A DNA stretch of 46,750 nt from contig JBFWRS010000028.1 in NCBI GenBank assembly GCA_050248795.1, positions 1 through 46,750 on the forward strand. The letters are read 5' to 3'. This document shows, piece after piece, positions 42,618-46,750 of the stretch (the stretch's first letter is position 1; each line of letters starts with the position of its first letter). The position numbers and the translations under genes are program-made. The stretch comes from CAZTDU01 sp050248795. Lineage in GTDB: Bacteria; Pseudomonadota; Gammaproteobacteria; Burkholderiales; SG8-39. The notes under the pieces are model-generated. The model saw only the letters and a list, made by a program, of their open reading frames with translations, was not told the origin of the DNA and did not search any database.

Positions 42618-43220
42618 TCAGAATCCCCCGGTGGCGAGCCACTTCTCGACCTGGTCGAGGCGGTCGGCGCCCCAGAACGGCTCGCCGTCGACGATGATGA
42701 AGGGCGAACCGCAGACGCCGCGCGCAAGCGCCACATCGACCTCGGCTTTCACTTTCTCCTTCACTGCCGCGTCGTTGATGCCCGCGCTCATCTCGTCGGC
42801 GTTCAGTCCGAGCGACTGCGCGACTCTGGCCAGGCCTGCGGCATCCGAGATGTTCACGTCGTCGACGAAGTAGGCCTTGTACAGCGCCTTGGCGAACGCA
42901 ACTGCCTTCGCCGGGTCCTTGCCCTGCAGCCAGTAGAACGCGCGCACCGCGGACATGGTGCCGATCGGAAAGACGCCCGGCGTGCGGTATGGCACGCCGA
43001 GGAAGCGCGCCGAGCGCGGGAAGTCCTTGCTCGCGTAGTCGCCCTTCAGCGGCAGCGTGGGCATCGGCGCGCCGCCGGTGGTCTTGAAGATGATGCCCAG
43101 CAGCACCGGCCGCCAGTTCACCGTGCGGCCGTGCTTCGCCGCCAGGGACTCGATCTTCGTCGACGCGAAGTAGCCATAGGGCGATGAGAAATCGAAATAG
43201 AAATCGATGGATGCCGCCAT
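42618..43220 (-). CDS. 2-hydroxychromene-2-carboxylate isomerase-like protein
   Basis: A 200-residue kappa-GST/HCCA isomerase fold: IDFYFDFSSPYGYFAS with Ser13-Pro14 at the active position, KTTGGAPMPTLPLKGDYASKD, and ARGVCGSPFIIVDGEPFWGADRL. It probably uses glutathione. In the liu operon its job is unclear; it may detoxify or isomerise an acyl-CoA by-product. It is a diverged paralogue of the protein at 34347. Confidence 0.85.
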   Translation of the reverse strand: MAASIDFYFDFSSPYGYFASTKIESLAAKHGRTVNWRPVLLGIIFKTTGGAPMPTLPLKGDYASKDFPRSARFLGVPYRTPGVFPIGTMSAVRAFYWLQGKDPAKAVAFAKALYKAYFVDDVNISDAAGLARVAQSLGLNADEMSAGINDAAVKEKVKAEVDVALARGVCGSPFIIVDGEPFWGADRLDQVEKWLATGGF

Positions 43221-43229
43221 GCTTTCTCC

Positions 43230-44369
43230 TCAGGAATTTCCGGCCTCGAGGCCGCGTCCGATCAGCAGCCGCTGGATGTCGCTTGCGCCTTCGTAGATCT
43301 TGCACACACGCACGTCGCGCCACAGGCGCTCGACCGGAAAGTCTGCCACGTAGCCGTAACCGCCGTGCACCTGGATCGCATCCGAACACACCTTCTCGGC
43401 CATCTCGGAGGCAAAGAGCTTTGCCATCGACGCTTCGCGCAGGCAGGGTTCGCCGGCGTCGCGCAGCCGTGCTGCGTGCAGGTAGAGTTGCCGCGCCGCC
43501 TCGACCTGCGTCGCCATGTCTGCGAGCCGGAAGCTCACCGCCTGGTGCTCGGCGAGCGCGCGGCCGAAGCTCCTGCGCTCGTTGGCGTACGCTACTGCCG
43601 CGCCGAGCGCCGCGCGGGCGATGCCGGTGGCCTGCGCGGCGATGTTGATGCGGCCCGACTCCAGGTTGGCGAGCGCGATGCGGTAGCCCAGGCCTTCGCC
43701 AGCGAGCAGGTTGCGCGCCGGCACGCGGCAATCTTCCAGCACGATCTGCGCGGTGTCCGAGGCGCGCTGTCCGGTCTTGTCCTCGAGCCGCGCGACGACG
43801 TACCCCCTGGCATCCGTGGGCACGACGAAGGCGCTGATGCCCTTCTTTCCGGCCGCCTTGTCGGTGACCGCGAAGACGATGGCGATGTCCGCGGTCTTCC
43901 CGGAGGTGATGAACTGCTTCACGCCGTTCAGCACGTAGCCCTCGCCGTCGCGCACCGCCTGCGTCGTGATCGCGCTCGCATCCGAGCCGGCGTGCGGCTC
44001 GGTGAGCGCGAACGCGCCGAGCCTGTCGCCGCGCGCCACCGGCGCGAGCCATGCTTCCTTCTGCGCGTCGTCCGCGAAGCCGGCGAGGATGCCGGCGACG
44101 AGGTTGTTCACCGCGATGATGGTGCCGGTGGCGCCGTCGCCAGCCGAGATCTCCTCGCAGGCGATGGCAAGCGCGGAGGCGTCCATGCCGGCGCCGCCCC
44201 AGCGCTCGGGGATCGCGACGCCGAACAGGCCCATCGCCGCGGCTTCGCGCAGTTCCTCGCGCGGGAAGTGCTTGTCGCGGTCCCAGCGCGGCGCGTTCGG
44301 CCACAGCTTCTCGCGCGCGAAACGTCGCACGGCCTCGCGCAGCATGTGGTGCGGATCGTCGCGCTTCAT
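43230..44369 (-). CDS. Acyl-CoA dehydrogenase
   Basis: A 379-residue FAD-dependent dehydrogenase: FALTEPHAGSDASAI for the FAD/substrate region, VNGVKQFITSG, the IQVHGGYGYVADFPVERLWRD block, and the C-terminal IYEGASDIQRLLIGRG with the catalytic Glu of short/medium-chain enzymes. It is a separate enzyme from isovaleryl-CoA dehydrogenase, perhaps for a short or branched acyl-CoA from isoleucine or valine. It sits 1 base after the thioesterase stop. Confidence 0.9.
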   Translation of the reverse strand: MKRDDPHHMLREAVRRFAREKLWPNAPRWDRDKHFPREELREAAAMGLFGVAIPERWGGAGMDASALAIACEEISAGDGATGTIIAVNNLVAGILAGFADDAQKEAWLAPVARGDRLGAFALTEPHAGSDASAITTQAVRDGEGYVLNGVKQFITSGKTADIAIVFAVTDKAAGKKGISAFVVPTDARGYVVARLEDKTGQRASDTAQIVLEDCRVPARNLLAGEGLGYRIALANLESGRINIAAQATGIARAALGAAVAYANERRSFGRALAEHQAVSFRLADMATQVEAARQLYLHAARLRDAGEPCLREASMAKLFASEMAEKVCSDAIQVHGGYGYVADFPVERLWRDVRVCKIYEGASDIQRLLIGRGLEAGNS

Positions 44370-44370
44370 G

Positions 44371-44784
44371 TCAGGCCGGCTGCACGTAGGTCACGGTGTG
44401 GTGCGAAAACAGGTGCCCGTCCTTGTCGTGGCATTCGGCGACGCCATAGAAGCGCCTGCGGCCGGAGCGCAAGATGCGTCCGGTGCAGTACACCGGCTGG
44501 TTCACCGCAGGGCGCAGGAACGCGGTGTTGAGGTCGGAAGTCAGCGCGTCGAAGGACATGCCGTAGCGCGCCTTGATGGCCAGCCAGATGGCCACGTCCG
44601 CCGCCGCCATCAGCGCGGGCCCGTTGATGATCTTTCCAGGCCGCAGCAGCTCTGCGCGCAGCGGCAGCAGCACGGTGCAGGCGCCGTCGCCCACCGAGAC
44701 GACGCGGAATTTCCACGGGCGCAGGAACTTCTCGGTGTCGAGCAGGCGCTGCAGCGCGACCTTGCCTGCCTTCGGCTTGGCCAT
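44371..44784 (-). CDS. PaaI-type hotdog thioesterase
   Basis: A 137-residue hotdog protein with LLRPGKIINGPALMAAADVAIWLAI and DALTSDLNTAFLRPA, the PaaI/YdiI-like pattern around the long central helix. It likely releases CoA from stalled acyl-CoA intermediates. It lies 3 bases after thiolase and 1 base before the dehydrogenase gene. Confidence 0.8.
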   Translation of the reverse strand: MAKPKAGKVALQRLLDTEKFLRPWKFRVVSVGDGACTVLLPLRAELLRPGKIINGPALMAAADVAIWLAIKARYGMSFDALTSDLNTAFLRPAVNQPVYCTGRILRSGRRRFYGVAECHDKDGHLFSHHTVTYVQPA

Positions 44785-44787
44785 GCG

Positions 44788-45972
44788 CTAGGCCAGCTCG
44801 ATCGCCATCGCGGTGGCTTCGCCGCCGCCGATGCACAGCGTGGCCACGCCGCGCCTGCCGCCGGTCTTCCTCAGCGCGCCGATCAGCGTGACGAGGATGC
44901 GCGCGCCCGAGGCGCCGATCGGGTGCCCGAGCGCGCAGGCGCCGCCGTGTATGTTCACTTTCTCGTGCGCGAGGCCGTGTTCCCGCATCGCCGCCATGGT
45001 GACGACGGCGAACGCCTCGTTTATCTCGTACAGGTCCACGTCCTGCGCCGACCAGCCCGTGACGGCGAAGAGCTTGCGCAATGCGCCCACCGGCGCGGTG
45101 CTGAACCACGCCGGTTCCTGCGCGTGCGTGGCGTGCGCCGCGATCACGGCGAGCGGGGCGAGGCCGCGCTTTTCGGCGACCGAGCGGCGCATCAGCACCA
45201 GCGCCGCGGCGCCATCCGAAATCGAGCTGGAATTGGCCGCGGTCACCGTGCCGTCCTTGCGGAACGCGGGCTTCAGCGTCGGGATCTTCTCCATGTTGGC
45301 CTTGAAGGGCTGCTCGTCGGTTTCGACGAATCTCTCGTCCTTGCCCGCCTTCAGCGCCACCGGCACCGTTTCCCACGCGAACCAGCCTTTCGTGTTCGCC
45401 GCCTGCGCGCGCTCGAGCGAAGCGATGGCGAAGTTGTCCTGCTCTGCGCGCGTGAAGCCGTACTTCTGCGCGCAGTCCTCGGCGAAGGTGCCCATCAGCC
45501 GGCCCTTGTCGTAGGCATCCTCGAGGCCGTCGAAGAACATGTGGTCGATCACCTGCGCGTGCCCCATGCGCAGGCCGGCGCGCGCCTTCGGCAGCAGGTA
45601 GGGCGCGTTGCTCATCGATTCCATGCCGCCGGCGACGATGAGCTCGGCGCTGCCGGCCTGCAGCAGGTCGTGCGCGAACATCGCCGCCTTCATGCCCGAG
45701 CCGCACATCTTGTTCACCGTGGTGCAGCCCGCCGCCAGCGGCAGCCCGGCGCCGAGCGAGGCCTGGCGCGCCGGCGCCTGCCCCTGGCCCGCCGGAAGCA
45801 CGCAGCCCATGATCACCTCCTGCACGTCCTCGGGGCGCAGCTTCGCACGCTCCACCGCGGCGCGGATCGCCGCGGCGCCGAGCTCGGGCGCTGCAAACCC
45901 CTTCAGCTCCCCCTGAAACCCGCCCATTGGCGTGCGTGCGGCGGAAACGATGACGATCGGATCGCTATGCAT
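44788..45972 (-). CDS. Acetyl-CoA C-acyltransferase (thiolase)
   Basis: A 394-residue thiolase: nucleophile C90 in NKMCGSGMKAAM, NEAFAVVTMAAM, HPIGASGARILVTL with the catalytic His, and CIGGGEATAMA with the second Cys. It is typical of acetoacetyl-CoA thiolase and would split the acetoacetyl-CoA made after HMG-CoA cleavage, linking the liu pathway to acetyl-CoA. An AGGGGAGG ribosome site precedes ATG 45972. Confidence 0.92.
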   Translation of the reverse strand: MHSDPIVIVSAARTPMGGFQGELKGFAAPELGAAAIRAAVERAKLRPEDVQEVIMGCVLPAGQGQAPARQASLGAGLPLAAGCTTVNKMCGSGMKAAMFAHDLLQAGSAELIVAGGMESMSNAPYLLPKARAGLRMGHAQVIDHMFFDGLEDAYDKGRLMGTFAEDCAQKYGFTRAEQDNFAIASLERAQAANTKGWFAWETVPVALKAGKDERFVETDEQPFKANMEKIPTLKPAFRKDGTVTAANSSSISDGAAALVLMRRSVAEKRGLAPLAVIAAHATHAQEPAWFSTAPVGALRKLFAVTGWSAQDVDLYEINEAFAVVTMAAMREHGLAHEKVNIHGGACALGHPIGASGARILVTLIGALRKTGGRRGVATLCIGGGEATAMAIELA

Positions 45973-45993
45973 GCTTGCCTCCCCTGAAAGTTG

Positions 45994-46750
45994 TTACCGC
46001 GTTTCCGCGAACAGCTCGCGGCCGATCAGCCAGCGGCGGATCTCGGAGGTGCCGGCGCCGATCTCGTAGAGCTTGGCGTCGCGCCACAGCCGCCCGGTGG
46101 GCGTCTCGTTGATGTAGCCCATGCCGCCCAGCGACTGGATCGCCTCACCCGCCATCCAGGTCGCCTTCTCGGCGGCATAGAGGATGGCGCCGGCGGCGTC
46201 CTTGCGCGTGGTTTCGCCGCGGTCCAGCGCCTGCGCGACCGCGTAGACGTAGGCACGGCAGGCCGAGAAGGTCGCGTACATGTCGGCGAGCTTGCCCTGC
46301 ATGAGCTGGAACTCGCCGATCGGCTGGCCGAACTGCTTGCGCTCGTGCACGTACGGGAGCACGACATCGAAGCACGCCGCCATGATGCCCAGAGGGCCGC
46401 CCGCCAGCACCGCGCGCTCGTAGTCCAGCCCGCTCATCAGCACGTTGACGCCGCGGCCTTCGCCGCCGAGCACTTTCCCGGCCGGGATCTCGCAGTCGCG
46501 GAACACCAGCTCGCAGGTGTTCGAGCCGCGCATGCCCAGCTTGTCCAGCTTCTGCGCGGTACTGAAACCCTTCATGCCCTTTTCGACGATGAAGGCGGTG
46601 ATGCCGCGCGGGCCGGCGTTCGAATCGGTCTTCGCGTAGACGACGAGCACGTCCGCGTCCGGCCCGTTGGTGATCCACATCTTGTTGCCGTTCAGCAGGT
46701 AGCGATCGCCGCGCAGCTCCGCGCGCAGGCGCATGCCGACCACGTCCGAT
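45994..46750 (-). CDS. liuA: Isovaleryl-CoA dehydrogenase, C-terminal part (cut by window end)
   Basis: A flavin acyl-CoA dehydrogenase missing its N-terminal third beyond 46750; 252 residues are visible, continuing upstream through S-D-V. The marks of isovaleryl-CoA dehydrogenase are GLDYERAVLAGGPLGIM, with the catalytic Glu in the helix-G position special to this enzyme, and YEIGAGTSEIRRWLIGR, where other dehydrogenases would have the catalytic Glu. It starts the leucine-specific part of the pathway, feeding LiuBD. The promoter and any LiuR regulator lie outside the window. Confidence 0.9.
   Translation of the reverse strand, partial: SDVVGMRLRAELRGDRYLLNGNKMWITNGPDADVLVVYAKTDSNAGPRGITAFIVEKGMKGFSTAQKLDKLGMRGSNTCELVFRDCEIPAGKVLGGEGRGVNVLMSGLDYERAVLAGGPLGIMAACFDVVLPYVHERKQFGQPIGEFQLMQGKLADMYATFSACRAYVYAVAQALDRGETTRKDAAGAILYAAEKATWMAGEAIQSLGGMGYINETPTGRLWRDAKLYEIGAGTSEIRRWLIGRELFAETR

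Overview
The window is about 46.7 kb of very GC-rich (visibly near 70%), gene-dense bacterial DNA. A leucine-degradation (liu) operon, a LivGHMKF transporter built in with CoA ligases, a TfpX/TfpZ-type pilin accessory protein and a DUF1289 protein together point to a metabolically versatile betaproteobacterium of Burkholderiales/Rhodocyclales type. This placement is inferred from gene content and style, not from a marker gene. I see no rRNA, tRNA, CRISPR array or intact insertion sequence. No gap between genes exceeds 300 bases.

Bases 1-2743 look like a small accessory patch. Two inverted repeats lead into a NERD-nuclease/UvrD-type helicase, followed 10 bases later by a HicB/HicA toxin-antitoxin pair, two short hairpins and the C-terminal stump of a HigA-like regulator. 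Bases 2861-6615 hold a methyltransferase, an exported START-fold protein, an unusual translationally coupled pair (PEMT/ICMT-like membrane methyltransferase plus a membrane-anchored protein with a 2OG-Fe(II)-oxygenase-like residue pattern) and an orphan RHH antitoxin with its own operator-like repeat.

Bases 6635-14687 carry two converging metabolic operons. The plus-strand one encodes a PhyH dioxygenase, a threonine-synthase-like PLP enzyme and an LLM flavin oxidoreductase. The minus-strand one encodes HyuA, HyuB and a second LLM oxidoreductase. A stand-alone formate dehydrogenase catalytic subunit and glucokinase follow (14817-18658).

Bases 18624-23445 are the three-gene NAGGN osmolyte operon (asnO-ngg-M42 peptidase). 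It is divergent from a MarR regulator, and a 22-bp palindrome sits exactly on the -35 box of a near-consensus promoter. An EamA exporter, a GNAT acetyltransferase and a hotdog thioesterase follow.

Bases 25930-34308 form one operon: acyl-CoA ligase, livG, livH, livM, livK, livF and a PaaK-like ligase. It looks like an uptake-and-activation unit for an organic acid, with an intrinsic-terminator-like attenuator after the binding-protein gene. After an HCCA-isomerase-like gene and a crotonase, the rest (35884-46750, minus strand) is a long liu operon running from isovaleryl-CoA dehydrogenase (cut by the window edge) through thiolase, PaaI-type thioesterase, a second acyl-CoA dehydrogenase, HCCA isomerase-like protein, rhodanese, LiuB, LiuC, LiuD and LiuE to DUF1289 and TfpX.
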